The notes beneath the pieces are model-generated. The model was not told the origin of the DNA and made no database searches. It saw only the letters and a program-made list of their open reading frames with translations. A program made the translations under genes and the position numbers. A DNA stretch of 64,000 nucleotides from Cyanobacteriota bacterium (GTDB taxonomy: Bacteria > Acidobacteriota > Vicinamibacteria > Vicinamibacterales > UBA2999), in NCBI GenBank assembly GCA_019752015.1, contig JAIEMQ010000006.1, positions 357,118-421,117 of the forward strand, read 5' to 3'. Below, piece after piece: positions 51,296 to 59,760 of the stretch (position 1 is the stretch's first letter; the number at the start of each line of letters is the position of its first letter).

Positions 51296-51703
51296 ATGCG
51301 AATCACGATTGCGCTCTTGATCATCGGAACGGGCCTCGCGACGATGGCGACGGCCCAGGCGCCGCAGCCGGGCAGCGATCCGAACTTCACCGGCGTCGTC
51401 ACGGCGATGGACGCGAAGGACGTCACCGCGGGACGGCGCACGTTTGCGGCCGGCGCCCGCTCGGCCTGGCACAGCCACGAGAAGGGCCAGTTGCTGTACG
51501 CCGAATCGGGCCGCATGCGAACCGGCAGGCGCGGTGAAGCGTTCAAGGAATATCCGGCGGGCGGCAGCGAATACACCGCGCCGAACGTCGAGCACTGGCA
51601 TGGCGCGACGCCGAAAGAACCGCTCGTTCAGGTGAACATCCAGTTCGGCGGCGCCACCAAGTGGCTGTCCAAGACGACAGACGACGAGTACAACCGAAAG
51701 TGA
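51296..51703 (+). CDS. Exported cupin domain protein
   Basis: 135 aa. Signal peptide (ITIALLIIGTGLATMATAQA). Cupin motif 1 is seen in GARSAWHSHEKGQLLYAESG (His-x-His, Glu-like) and motif 2 in PNVEHWHGATP (His). These residues can bind a metal ion. Similar to carboxymuconolactone-decarboxylase-associated or quercetinase-like small cupins, here secreted. Start at ATG 51296 behind GGGGGAG. Function not predictable beyond the fold. Confidence 0.87.
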   Translation: MRITIALLIIGTGLATMATAQAPQPGSDPNFTGVVTAMDAKDVTAGRRTFAAGARSAWHSHEKGQLLYAESGRMRTGRRGEAFKEYPAGGSEYTAPNVEHWHGATPKEPLVQVNIQFGGATKWLSKTTDDEYNRK

Positions 51704-51713
51704 CGTTTGGAGA

Positions 51714-51733
51714 GCGGCGGCTTTAGCCGCCGC
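51714..51733. repeat. Family A hairpin (GCGGCGGC-TTTA-GCCGCCGC)
   Basis: Perfect eight-base stem with a TTTA loop in the 37-bp gap between the cupin and M20 peptidase genes. Confidence 0.8.
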
Positions 51734-51740
51734 TGAAACC

Positions 51741-52868
51741 GTGGATCGCGCGTTACAACTCCTCAAAGACCTCATCAAGGTCGATTCGATCAATCCATCG
51801 CTGGTTCCGGGCGCGGCGGGTGAAGCCGCCGTCGCCCGCACCATCGCGGAAGCGATGCGTGGCATGGGCCTCAACGTCGAAACTCAGGACGCTGGTCCCG
51901 GACGTCCGAATGTCGTCGGCACGCTTCACGGCAAGGTGCCGGGCCGATCGCTGATGTTCTGCGGCCACATCGACACGGTCGGTGTCGCCGGCATGACGGC
52001 GCCGTTCGATCCGGCCGAGCGTGACGGAAAGATGTTCGGACGCGGCTCGCAGGACATGAAGAGCGGCGTGGCGGCGATGATCGACGCCGCCCGCGTCATC
52101 GCCGAATCCGGCGGGCTGGCCGCCGGCACGATCATCATTGCGTGCGTCGTCGACGAGGAGCATGCGAGTATCGGCGCCGATGCGCTGGTGACGAAGTGGC
52201 GCGCGGATGCGGCCGTCGTCACCGAGCCCACCGATCTGCAGGTCGCAGTCGCGCACAAGGGATTCGAGTGGATCGAGATCGAGACCGAAGGCGTGGCCGC
52301 CCACGGCAGCCGCCCGCGAGAAGGCCGCGACGCGATCAGGCTGATGGGGCGCGTGCTGAACGGTCTCGATGCGCTCGATCAGCAGTTGCAGTCACGATCG
52401 CCGCACGCATTGCTGGGCACCGCATCGCTGCATGCGTCACTCATCGAAGGCGGGCGTGAGTTGAGCAGCTATCCGGATCGCTGCCATCTGCAGATGGAGC
52501 GCCGCACGATCCCCGGCGAAGCGCCGGGCGCCGCCGGCCGGGAAGTCGACGAGATCCTGACGCGCCTGCGCAAGGAAGACCGCGATTTCAAAGCCGCGAG
52601 CAAAGCCATGTTCGCGCGATCGCCGTACGAGATCGCCGCGAATCACGAGCTGCCGAAATCCATGTTGCGCGCGGCAGGATCGACGGCGGCGCCGATCGGA
52701 ATGTCGTTTTGGACCGATGCGGCGATCCTCGGCGACGCGGGCATCCCGTCGATCCTTTACGGACCGGCCGGCGCCGGGTTGCATAGCGTCGAAGAGTGGG
52801 TTGAGACGCAGTCTGTGTTGAAGTGTCGCGATGCGCTCGTGGCGCTGGCGCGCGACTGGTGTCGCTGA
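51741..52868 (+). CDS. M20 family metallopeptidase (ArgE/DapE-like)
   Basis: 375 aa with a GTG start. The di-zinc site is visible: LMFCGHIDTVGV (His, Asp), RGSQDMKSGVAAMIDA (bridging Asp), DEEHASIGA (catalytic Glu and Glu ligand) and a late His in GAGLHSVEEWV. A dimerisation domain lies between (about 180-290). Relatives deacylate N-acetylornithine or N-succinyl-diaminopimelate or cleave dipeptides. No arg or dap genes are adjacent, so the substrate is open. No signal peptide is seen, so the enzyme is cytoplasmic. Confidence 0.92.
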   Translation: MDRALQLLKDLIKVDSINPSLVPGAAGEAAVARTIAEAMRGMGLNVETQDAGPGRPNVVGTLHGKVPGRSLMFCGHIDTVGVAGMTAPFDPAERDGKMFGRGSQDMKSGVAAMIDAARVIAESGGLAAGTIIIACVVDEEHASIGADALVTKWRADAAVVTEPTDLQVAVAHKGFEWIEIETEGVAAHGSRPREGRDAIRLMGRVLNGLDALDQQLQSRSPHALLGTASLHASLIEGGRELSSYPDRCHLQMERRTIPGEAPGAAGREVDEILTRLRKEDRDFKAASKAMFARSPYEIAANHELPKSMLRAAGSTAAPIGMSFWTDAAILGDAGIPSILYGPAGAGLHSVEEWVETQSVLKCRDALVALARDWCR

Positions 52869-53064
52869 CGAGGGATTCAGCCGCAGAGGCGCAGAGGCGC
52901 GGAACCTGAAACGCCTGCCGAAAGAGGGTTCGCATGAAGAGCAATTCAAACGGCAGATCGATCATGTCGGCAGGATCCTCGCGTCTATCCAACTGGATCT
53001 GATGGCCCCCCCTATAAGCTGTCGCCGCGGTTGTGAGCCGTCGAAACGTGCGACACTACTTCCG
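52869..53064. other. Intergenic stretch, no gene supported
   Basis: 196 bp between the M20 peptidase and the small helical gene. It holds a short GCAGAGGCGCAGAGGCGC repeat (52882-52899) and a 22-codon open frame with no sign of being real. No promoter was identified. Confidence 0.4.
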
Positions 53065-53259
53065 ATGAACGCCGGCTATGAGCGCTTTCAGACGGCTCTC
53101 GATCTCTGGGTGACCGCCGTCGCGCTCCGCCGCCAGGCGTTGCGCCGCGAGCATCCCGACGCCTCCGATACTCAGATCCAGCACCTGCTTCATCGCTGGC
53201 TCACCACCCGCCCCGGCGCGGAATACGGTGATGGACCCCAGCCGGCGACCGGTGCCTGA
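53065..53259 (+). CDS. Small helical partner of a nucleotidyltransferase module
   Basis: 64 aa from the ATG at 53065. YERFQTALDLWVTAVALRRQ and ALRREHPDASDTQIQHLLHR followed by WLTTRPGAEYGD. This pattern (x-F-x-x-A-L-x-L ... R-R-x-H-P-D-A-S-x-x-x-I-x-x-L-L-x-x-W-L-x-x-R-P-G-A-E) is shared by small proteins encoded just before AbiEii-like nucleotidyltransferases. Its last 32 bp overlap the next gene. It is probably the antitoxin or a cofactor of that enzyme; the role is inferred. Confidence 0.75.
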   Translation: MNAGYERFQTALDLWVTAVALRRQALRREHPDASDTQIQHLLHRWLTTRPGAEYGDGPQPATGA

Positions 53260-53851
53260 TCCTGCTGCGACCGGCTTGCTGCGCACTCTGCGGGACACCG
53301 CCGACGCGCTGCGTGAACGCAACCAGCCATTCGCGCTCGTCGGCGGCCTGGCAGTTTCAATTCGGTGCGAACCGCGTTTTACTCGCGACATCGACCTCGC
53401 GGTCGCCGTCGATGACGATGCCGTCGCGGAGGGGCTGATCGCTGATTTGATCGCTCGCGCCTTCACGCTCCAATTGTCCTTGGAACATGCCGCGCTTGGT
53501 CGCCTCGCCGCGGTGCGGCTGGTCCCGCCGGGCGGAACCGCCGGCGGTGTCGTCGTCGACTTGCTGTTCGCGTCGTCGGGGATCGAGGCCGACGTCTGCG
53601 CGGCCGCCGAGGTAATGGAGATCGCCGCCGGTCTGTCCGTGCCGGTGGCGGCCGCCGGGCATCTGCTCGTAATGAAACTACTGGCGCGAAGCGCTCAGCG
53701 GCCGCAGGATGATATTGATGCTCAGGCGTTGGTGCGGGTGTTGGACGCGACCGAGCGAGCGCGGGCGAAGACGGCGGCGGCCCGCATCGAGAAGATCGGC
53801 GCCAATCGCGGCAAACCGCTTCGACAGGATTTGGAAGCCCTGCTCGGCTGA
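53228..53851 (+). CDS. Nucleotidyltransferase-fold protein (AbiEii/MenT-like)
   Basis: 207 aa, GTG at 53228 or ATG at 53231. The minimal nucleotidyltransferase core is FALVGGLAVSIRCEPRFTRD followed by IDLAVAV, that is G-G-x(8-14)-D-x-D, with a third acidic position likely in VVVDLLFASSG. The C-terminal part is helical, with HLLVMKLLARSAQRPQDDID being typical of this group. Known relatives are toxins that add nucleotides to tRNA, or housekeeping enzymes of unknown role. With its small upstream partner it makes a two-gene module like a toxin-antitoxin system. Confidence 0.82.
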   Translation: MMDPSRRPVPDPAATGLLRTLRDTADALRERNQPFALVGGLAVSIRCEPRFTRDIDLAVAVDDDAVAEGLIADLIARAFTLQLSLEHAALGRLAAVRLVPPGGTAGGVVVDLLFASSGIEADVCAAAEVMEIAAGLSVPVAAAGHLLVMKLLARSAQRPQDDIDAQALVRVLDATERARAKTAAARIEKIGANRGKPLRQDLEALLG

Positions 53852-54790
53852 CTAACCTCGGTCGCTCAGAATTCCTCTCACCACGAAGGCCACATTCGCC
53901 GGCCGCTCTCCAAGTCTCCGCATGAAATACGGATACCACTGCTTCCCGAACGGCACATACACGCGCATCCGGTAGCCTTCCTTCACGAGCGACGTCTGCA
54001 GATCGCGGCGGATGCCGTACAACATCTGGAACTCGAAGCGATCGTTCGCAATCCCCTTGCTCTTCGCATACGCCTTGGTCGCCTCGATCATGTCCGGATC
54101 GTGCGTCGCGATCGCCGGGTAGGTGCCCTCATCGAGCAACGTCTGCATCAGCTCGACGAACGCCGCATCGACTTCGGCCTTCTTCTGATACGCAACGTTC
54201 TTCGGCTCCTTGTAGGCGCCCTTGACCAGGCGCACGCGCACACCGTGCACGTTCAGTTGCCGGATGTCTTCCGGTGATCGCTTCAGATACGACTGGATCA
54301 CCGTGCCGACGTTGCGATGGCCCTGCCGCCACAGCGTGTCGAGGATCTCGAGCGTCGCTTCCGTGTAGGGCGAGTTCTCCATGTCGATGCGCACGAAAAA
54401 GCCGCTCGCGTCGGCCGGCTCGAGAATCCGGCGCATGTTGTCGACCGCCGTGGCCTTGTCGACGTCCAGGCCAAGCTGCGTCAGCTTGAGCGAAATATTG
54501 CGCTCGATCCCCGACGCCACGATCGCGTTGATGATCTGCACGTAGTCCGCCGCCGCCGCCGACGCCGCCGCGGCATCGGCGACGCTCTCGCCGAGGTAGT
54601 CGAGCGTGAGGTGCAGCCCCTTTGCCGGCAGATCCTTCACGCACGCGACCGCTTCCTCGATCGTTTCGCCGGCGATGAACCTGCGCGCAAACCCCGAGCC
54701 GGGAGCCATCCCGTACTTCGAAGCCATCCGTTGCAGCGCTGGGATTTGTGCGAGTCCGTGAAAAACTGCCTTCGAAGTGGCGTCGAGCAT
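53852..54790 (-). CDS. Proline dehydrogenase, stand-alone
   Basis: 312 aa, standard for the monofunctional enzyme. TIM-barrel flavoprotein that oxidises proline to pyrroline-5-carboxylate and passes electrons to quinone. Visible: LTLDYLGESVADAAAA, ISLKLTQLGLDVD, FFVRIDMENSPYTEATLEI, VRLVKGAYKEP and FEFQMLYGIRRDLQ, which are the FAD- and proline-binding blocks. No P5C dehydrogenase is in the window. Its ATG at 54790 abuts the acyltransferase stop (54791), so the two genes are co-transcribed although unrelated in function. Confidence 0.95.
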   Translation of the reverse strand: MLDATSKAVFHGLAQIPALQRMASKYGMAPGSGFARRFIAGETIEEAVACVKDLPAKGLHLTLDYLGESVADAAAASAAAADYVQIINAIVASGIERNISLKLTQLGLDVDKATAVDNMRRILEPADASGFFVRIDMENSPYTEATLEILDTLWRQGHRNVGTVIQSYLKRSPEDIRQLNVHGVRVRLVKGAYKEPKNVAYQKKAEVDAAFVELMQTLLDEGTYPAIATHDPDMIEATKAYAKSKGIANDRFEFQMLYGIRRDLQTSLVKEGYRMRVYVPFGKQWYPYFMRRLGERPANVAFVVRGILSDRG

Positions 54791-55918
54791 CTAGTGAGTA
54801 GAGGACGGAGGCGACAGCAAGTGGGAGAGCGACCGGGCGTAGTAGCGGAGCACGTTGCGCTCGCGCACGCGATAACGTCCATGCTCGACGACAATGATGT
54901 TGCGGGTGGCGAGCGGCTCGGTGGCGGCGTCGAGCACTTCCTCCGCCGACGACACGCTGAGGTTGGCGTTCACCGAGCGCAGGGTTTCGAGCACGCCTTC
55001 GACGCGTCCCTTGAGCTCGGCGCGCGTCGCCGAGGGCTTCATCGCCGCGGCCAGCACGGCGGTCGGCAGCACCTTGTACTGCTTGCCGATCTCGCTTCGC
55101 ACGTGGCGGGTCAGATCCATGACGGTCTTCTTTGATTCAGGATCGATGCCATCGAGCGAAATCGGCTTGCCGAACGTGACGAACGCGCGGCTGCGGTAGC
55201 CTACGGCGTAGCGAACCAGCTCGGCGATCTCGCGGCTGAAGGCCTTCTGGCTGCGCTTCACCTTTTGTTTCGCAATCACGTGGTCTTCGAGGACCAGATC
55301 GTAGGCGACCGCCACCGGCACCAGCTTCAACCCCGGCACGCGCGCGTCGAGCGCCGCATTCAGCAGGCCGCTCTTCGCCGGCTTCAGCTCGCCGCTGTAG
55401 CTGCGGCCACCTTCCGGATAGAAAAACAGGTCGTGCTTGTGCAGCAGCTCGCTGACATACGCCTTCAGCGTGATCAGGTACGCCGGATCCTTCATGTTGC
55501 GGCGGATCGGCAGCGCGCCGGTGACGTGCTTGTGAATCAGGCCGAGCGGTCCGCCGAACAGGTTGATGCCGGCGGCGATGATCGGCGGCCGGATCCCCGC
55601 ATCGTCCAGGACCAGCGGCTCGACGAGGTAATCGATGTGGCTGCGGTGGTTCGAGGCGTAGACGACGCGGCCTTTCTTGACCGCATCCACGGCAAGCTGC
55701 TGATGCTCGCCGACGCGCTCGATCTTCCTCAGGATTGGATAAAGCGGATACTCGAGCGCGCGATACAGCTCGTAGCGCTGCGTCGTCTGCAGCTCATCGA
55801 GATAGGCGAGGACCTTGGTCCGCGCCGCGGCGCTCGACAGGCCGTGGCTGCCCTCGAGAAACCGCGCGACATCCTCACGAGCAAGTACCGCTTCAGCGAT
55901 GGTGTCTGGTCGCGTCAA
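54791..55918 (-). CDS. PlsB-like glycerol-3-phosphate/1-acylglycerol-3-phosphate acyltransferase
   Basis: 375 aa, about half the length of E. coli PlsB. The acyltransferase motifs are VVYASNHRSHIDYLVEPLVL (H-x4-D), INLFGGPLGLIHKHVTGALP, FFYPEGGRSYSGELKPAKSG and VPVAVAYDLVLED. An N-terminal helical part of about 90 residues and a C-terminal part of about 110 surround the core, as in GPAT/DHAPAT proteins. It esterifies glycerol-3-phosphate or lysophosphatidate at the inner membrane. GTG/ATG start at 55918; a family A hairpin lies 6 bp upstream. Confidence 0.88.
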   Translation of the reverse strand: MTRPDTIAEAVLAREDVARFLEGSHGLSSAAARTKVLAYLDELQTTQRYELYRALEYPLYPILRKIERVGEHQQLAVDAVKKGRVVYASNHRSHIDYLVEPLVLDDAGIRPPIIAAGINLFGGPLGLIHKHVTGALPIRRNMKDPAYLITLKAYVSELLHKHDLFFYPEGGRSYSGELKPAKSGLLNAALDARVPGLKLVPVAVAYDLVLEDHVIAKQKVKRSQKAFSREIAELVRYAVGYRSRAFVTFGKPISLDGIDPESKKTVMDLTRHVRSEIGKQYKVLPTAVLAAAMKPSATRAELKGRVEGVLETLRSVNANLSVSSAEEVLDAATEPLATRNIIVVEHGRYRVRERNVLRYYARSLSHLLSPPSSTH

Positions 55919-55923
55919 TGGCG

Positions 55924-55943
55924 CATCCGGCTTCAGCCGGATG
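55924..55943. repeat. Family A hairpin (CATCCGGC-TTCA-GCCGGATG)
   Basis: Perfect eight-base stem with a TTCA loop, between the acyltransferase gene and the 3' end of the isocitrate dehydrogenase-like gene; it overlaps that gene's last codons (stop at 55933). Confidence 0.75.
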
Positions 55944-56943
55944 ATGATAACTCGCGGCAGATCGCATCCGCAAAGGACGTCGTCGACGCTTTTCCTCCGA
56001 GATCCGGTGTGACGTGCCCGGAGGCGAGCACTTTCTTCAATGCTGAGACGATCGCGTCGGCCTTCTGGTCCTCATGCAGGTGCTGCAGCATCAGGACCGC
56101 CGACTGAAGCAGCGCGGTGGGATTGGCGATGTCCCTGCCGGCAATGTCCGGCGCGGTGCCGTGCACCGCTTCGAAGACGCCGACGCCGTTCTCGCCGAGA
56201 TTCGCCGCCGGCACCACACCGAGCCCGCCGACCAGGCCGGCGCACAAATCCGACACGATGTCGCCGTAGAGATTTGGCAGCAGCAGCACGTCGAGCCGCT
56301 CCGGACGCATTACGAGATGCATGCACGCCGCGTCGACAATGCGATCGTCGAACTCGATGTCGGGATAATTCGCCGCGACCTTTCGCGCGCACTCGAGAAA
56401 CAGGCCGTCACCCAGCTTCATGATGTTGGCCTTGTGCACCGCGGTCACTTTCTTGCGGCCGCGGCGCCGCGCCTGCTCGAAGGCAAACACGGCAATGCGC
56501 GTCGACGCCTTCTCGGTGATGATCTTCAGGCTTTCGACGACGCCGGGTACGACGGTGTGCTCGAGTCCGGCGTAGAGGTCTTCGGTGTTCTCGCGCACGA
56601 TTACCAGATCGACGCCGGTGAATCGCGACTGCACCGACGGCAGGTTCCACACCGGCCGCAGGTTGGCGTACAGGTCGAGCGCCTTGCGCAGTCCCACGTT
56701 CACGCTCGTGAAACCCTTGCCGACCGGTGTCGTGATCGGGCCCTTCAGCGCGATCTTGTTCTTCGCGATCGAATCCAGGAGCGGCTGCGGCAGCGTGGTG
56801 CCATGTTCGGCGACCGCTTCAGATCCGGCGGAAAACGGTTCCCACTGAGGCGTGAATCCTGATGCTTCGAGAATCCTGACGACGGCACGCGTCACTTCCG
56901 GGCCAATGCCGTCACCGGGAATCAATGTGATCGTACGGTTCAT
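55933..56943 (-). CDS. Isocitrate/isopropylmalate dehydrogenase family protein, probably NAD-isocitrate dehydrogenase
   Basis: 336 aa. ITLIPGDGIGPEVTRAVVRI, then TTPVGKGFTSVNVGLRKALD (substrate-binding Ser/Asn and three Arg), IVRENTEDLYAGLEH, the catalytic Tyr/Lys region (VTAVHKANIMKLGDG), the Asp metal ligands (NLYGDIVSDLCAGLVGG) and the NAD pocket (EAVHGTAPDIAG). The T-S-x-N-V-x-L-R block favours isocitrate over isopropylmalate. It oxidises isocitrate to 2-oxoglutarate. The last residues (CRELSSSG) are encoded partly by a family A hairpin. The start overlaps the DUF4149 stop (ATGA). Confidence 0.88.
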   Translation of the reverse strand: MNRTITLIPGDGIGPEVTRAVVRILEASGFTPQWEPFSAGSEAVAEHGTTLPQPLLDSIAKNKIALKGPITTPVGKGFTSVNVGLRKALDLYANLRPVWNLPSVQSRFTGVDLVIVRENTEDLYAGLEHTVVPGVVESLKIITEKASTRIAVFAFEQARRRGRKKVTAVHKANIMKLGDGLFLECARKVAANYPDIEFDDRIVDAACMHLVMRPERLDVLLLPNLYGDIVSDLCAGLVGGLGVVPAANLGENGVGVFEAVHGTAPDIAGRDIANPTALLQSAVLMLQHLHEDQKADAIVSALKKVLASGHVTPDLGGKASTTSFADAICRELSSSG

Positions 56944-57428
56944 TCGCGGGATTCCCAGAAACAGAGCGCGAGGCCGCCAATGGCGGTGATTGAAAAGAGA
57001 ATGTTCGACATGCCGTGGAGGCGATTGAACTCGACGCGCCGCGCGTCGGTCTCCGACAGCGCGCTGACCGGCCCCTTCACTTCAGCCTGAATCGCATTGA
57101 CGCGGGGAATAATGTAGAAGCCGGTCGCGAACGTCATCAGCAGCATCACGCCCATGATGCCGACGCGCACACCGTACTGCAGGGGACGCGCGCCGAGCAG
57201 GCGGTGCAGCGTCAGCGTGATGAACATTACCGCCCCCGCCGCATACGACAGCCATGTCAGGCGTAGCAGGATTTCTCCGAACACCTGGCCCGCGAGGACG
57301 CGGCCCTGCGCTTCGTTCCACGTCTGGAGCACGCCAAACACCGACGGCGCCACCAGCGCGCCGGCGACGATCAGCCCGCCCACCCAGAGTACCAGCGCCA
57401 CTACGTAGAGGTAGCGCAACAAGACCAT
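56940..57428 (-). CDS. DUF4149 (TMEM205-like) membrane protein
   Basis: 162 aa with four spans: LYVVALVLWVGGLIVAGAL, LTWLSYAAGAVMFITLTL, VGIMGVMLLMTFATGFYII and MSNILFSITAIGGLALCF. The pattern W-V-G-G-x-x-x-x-G near the N-terminus, the G-x-x-x-I-P-R loop and the conserved F-N-R-L-H-G-x-S motif near the end are DUF4149 signatures. The function of the family is not known. ATG at 57428 is immediately preceded by GGAGGG, so a TTG two codons later (57422) may be the true start. Coupled to the dehydrogenase downstream. Confidence 0.87.
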   Translation of the reverse strand: MVLLRYLYVVALVLWVGGLIVAGALVAPSVFGVLQTWNEAQGRVLAGQVFGEILLRLTWLSYAAGAVMFITLTLHRLLGARPLQYGVRVGIMGVMLLMTFATGFYIIPRVNAIQAEVKGPVSALSETDARRVEFNRLHGMSNILFSITAIGGLALCFWESRE

Positions 57429-57482
57429 CCCTCCATTTTACTGATAAACTTTCTCGATTCTGTCCTTGGAGAAATTACATTC

Positions 57483-59747
57483 GTGACTGAGACCCGCCAG
57501 GCCCGGCACGGCGCGCTACAGCGCCTCTTCGACGAGCAAACCGCTCGCAATCAGCAGCTTTTGAAGCAGACGCCGACGCTCGGCGCCGAGATCAAGTCGG
57601 AGGTGCTGCCGTTCGCGATCGATCTCGAGGGCGGCACGTTGTCGAAGGAGACGGAGCTCGCGCTCGCCGGGCTCGAAAAGACCGCCGCGACGATCGCGAT
57701 CGAATCGCTGATCTCGCTCGCGAAGGTCAACGACATCGATCATCTCGGCGGCGGCCTCGAGCTGATCGGCCCGCTGATGATGACGCTCGGCGCCGTCGAT
57801 TACCGCGGCGTGCAGTTTTCGATCGAGCACGGCCACACGAGCATCGGCTATTACTCGGCGCTCTCGGCCCTCGGCTTCCTGCCGCGCGAGCGCGTCGTCG
57901 AATCGTTCCGCCGCAGCCTCGACATTGCCGGTCACGTGGTGTGGGTGCCTGGCGGCACGCCGATCGGCTCGGGCCGCCTTGGCATCACGGTGCCCGTCAC
58001 CGCCGGCTGGTCACTCGGATTGAAGGCCGCGCACGGCGCGGAGGCGCTCGTCATCTGCCATTGCGGCGATGCCGGCTGGATCTCGGGCCAGGCGCTCAAC
58101 GGCATGATCGGCGCCAGCCTGCATGGCGCGCCGGTGGTACTCGTGATGCATCGCAACGGCATCCAGCTGTCGGGCACCACCCACCATGTGATGGACAAGG
58201 ACGTCCGGCCGATTGCGAAGAGCCTCGGCATCGAGGTGATCGAGATCCGGTCGCTTCACGAGCGCTGCGAGCTGTTTGACGCGTATACGCACGCCGCCGC
58301 GCTGGCTCGCGGCGGCAAGCCGGCGTTGATCTACCCGGTGGGCTTCGGCGCCACCGTGCACGAGTTCGCGGCGCACTACGGCATCGTCAACGAGGCGGAG
58401 CAATTTTGCGAGAAGCACAAGGTGGCGATCACCACGAAGGTGCAGGTGCCTGGATCGCTCATGAGCTATCGCGATCCGCGCGCCATGCTCGAGTGCCTGT
58501 TCTACGTCAACGAGCTGCCGGGCGGCGCAGCGCACCATGACGGCGGCATGAAAGGCCGCGATTATGCCGCGACGCTCGCCAATCCGATGCTGCATCCGAC
58601 CGCGGAAGAACAAGCCGCCGTCGACAAGCTCCGTCGGCAGCCGAAACGCACGGTGGTGTCGAAGGCGCGGCCGAAAAAAGCATCGCCAAACCTCGTGCTG
58701 TCGTCCGCCGATGTGGCCGCCGTCGCGCTGCCCGGCACCGACAAGCCGGTCACCGCGCGTGCCGGTTCGGAAGCGGCGTATGTCGCGGTCACGAAGAAAT
58801 ACCCGTCACAGTGTTTCTATGTGTCCTGCGATCTCAATCCCTCGACGCGCCTCGGCAAAGCCGCGGCGCTCGTGCCGGCCGGGCATTCGCTCGAGATGAG
58901 CATCCAGGAGCAGGCCGCGGCGCTGATCACCGACGGCCTGTCGCTCGTCGCCGATCGCCCGCAGATCAACGTGTTCGCGACCTTCGCCGCGTTCATGGAA
59001 GGCATTGCGCGTGAAGGTTTCGAGTTCTGGCGCTATCAACGCAACATGAGCGGCGTCAACGAGGGACTCAACGTGCTGATGCACTTCTCGCACGTCGGCG
59101 CCAACACCGGGCGCGATCACTTCTCGGGTTGGAGCCTCGACTGGATCAATCTGGCGCTCGGCTATCTGCCGTTCCTGCACCGCTTCTACGCGCCCGCCGA
59201 CGCGCGCGCCGCGTTCATCGCCGTTCGCGATGCCGCCGCGCACTTCGGCGGTCACATCGTCGCGATCCCGCGCGACACGCTGCCGGTGCTCGCGAAGCAG
59301 GGCACGAGCGAGCCGTTGTGGAATGGCGACGAGGCGTGGACCCCGGTGACGCAGATGCGTTCGCAGGCCAATGCCAGGACCGCGATCCTCGCGCTCGGCG
59401 CGCCCGCGTATCTCGCGGCAGCCGCAAGCGAAAAGGCGACGGCCGCCGGCGTGGCTACTGATATGTACGTGGTGAACGGGTTCCCGCTCGAGGACGGATT
59501 CATCAGCGGCCTCGCCTCGCGCTACGAGCGCGTCTTGACCATCGAAGACGGATTGATTGGAACGCCGTCGTCCGGCCTGCAGGGCTTCGCCGGCGTCGTC
59601 GCATCAGGTCTGATCGATGCCGGCGTCTCGCTGCATCACTTCGGCATTGTCGATCCGTCCGTCGCGCCGTCGGAAACATTCGACAAGGTATGGGAGCACT
59701 TCGGCATGACCGAGAAACATTTGCTCGACGTGTTGCTTGAAAAATAA
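57483..59747 (+). CDS. Transketolase-like thiamine diphosphate enzyme
   Basis: 754 aa with a GTG start and GGAGA ten bases upstream. The N-terminal ThDP domain shows HLGGGLELIGPLM, IEHGHTSIGYYSALSALG and GDAGWISGQALNG (G-D-x-G). The Pyr domain has CDLNPSTRLGK, the catalytic glutamate in MSIQEQAAALI, and FATFAAFMEGIAREGFEFW. The C-terminal domain ends with HFGIVDPSVAPSETFDKV. Overall it has transketolase architecture but lacks several classic motifs (for example the usual G-H-G-S-x-L-Y). It belongs to a transketolase-like or pyruvate dehydrogenase E1-like side branch. The substrate may differ from sedoheptulose and xylulose phosphates. Confidence 0.85.
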   Translation: MTETRQARHGALQRLFDEQTARNQQLLKQTPTLGAEIKSEVLPFAIDLEGGTLSKETELALAGLEKTAATIAIESLISLAKVNDIDHLGGGLELIGPLMMTLGAVDYRGVQFSIEHGHTSIGYYSALSALGFLPRERVVESFRRSLDIAGHVVWVPGGTPIGSGRLGITVPVTAGWSLGLKAAHGAEALVICHCGDAGWISGQALNGMIGASLHGAPVVLVMHRNGIQLSGTTHHVMDKDVRPIAKSLGIEVIEIRSLHERCELFDAYTHAAALARGGKPALIYPVGFGATVHEFAAHYGIVNEAEQFCEKHKVAITTKVQVPGSLMSYRDPRAMLECLFYVNELPGGAAHHDGGMKGRDYAATLANPMLHPTAEEQAAVDKLRRQPKRTVVSKARPKKASPNLVLSSADVAAVALPGTDKPVTARAGSEAAYVAVTKKYPSQCFYVSCDLNPSTRLGKAAALVPAGHSLEMSIQEQAAALITDGLSLVADRPQINVFATFAAFMEGIAREGFEFWRYQRNMSGVNEGLNVLMHFSHVGANTGRDHFSGWSLDWINLALGYLPFLHRFYAPADARAAFIAVRDAAAHFGGHIVAIPRDTLPVLAKQGTSEPLWNGDEAWTPVTQMRSQANARTAILALGAPAYLAAAASEKATAAGVATDMYVVNGFPLEDGFISGLASRYERVLTIEDGLIGTPSSGLQGFAGVVASGLIDAGVSLHHFGIVDPSVAPSETFDKVWEHFGMTEKHLLDVLLEK

Positions 59748-59760
59748 CGAAGGACCCCAA

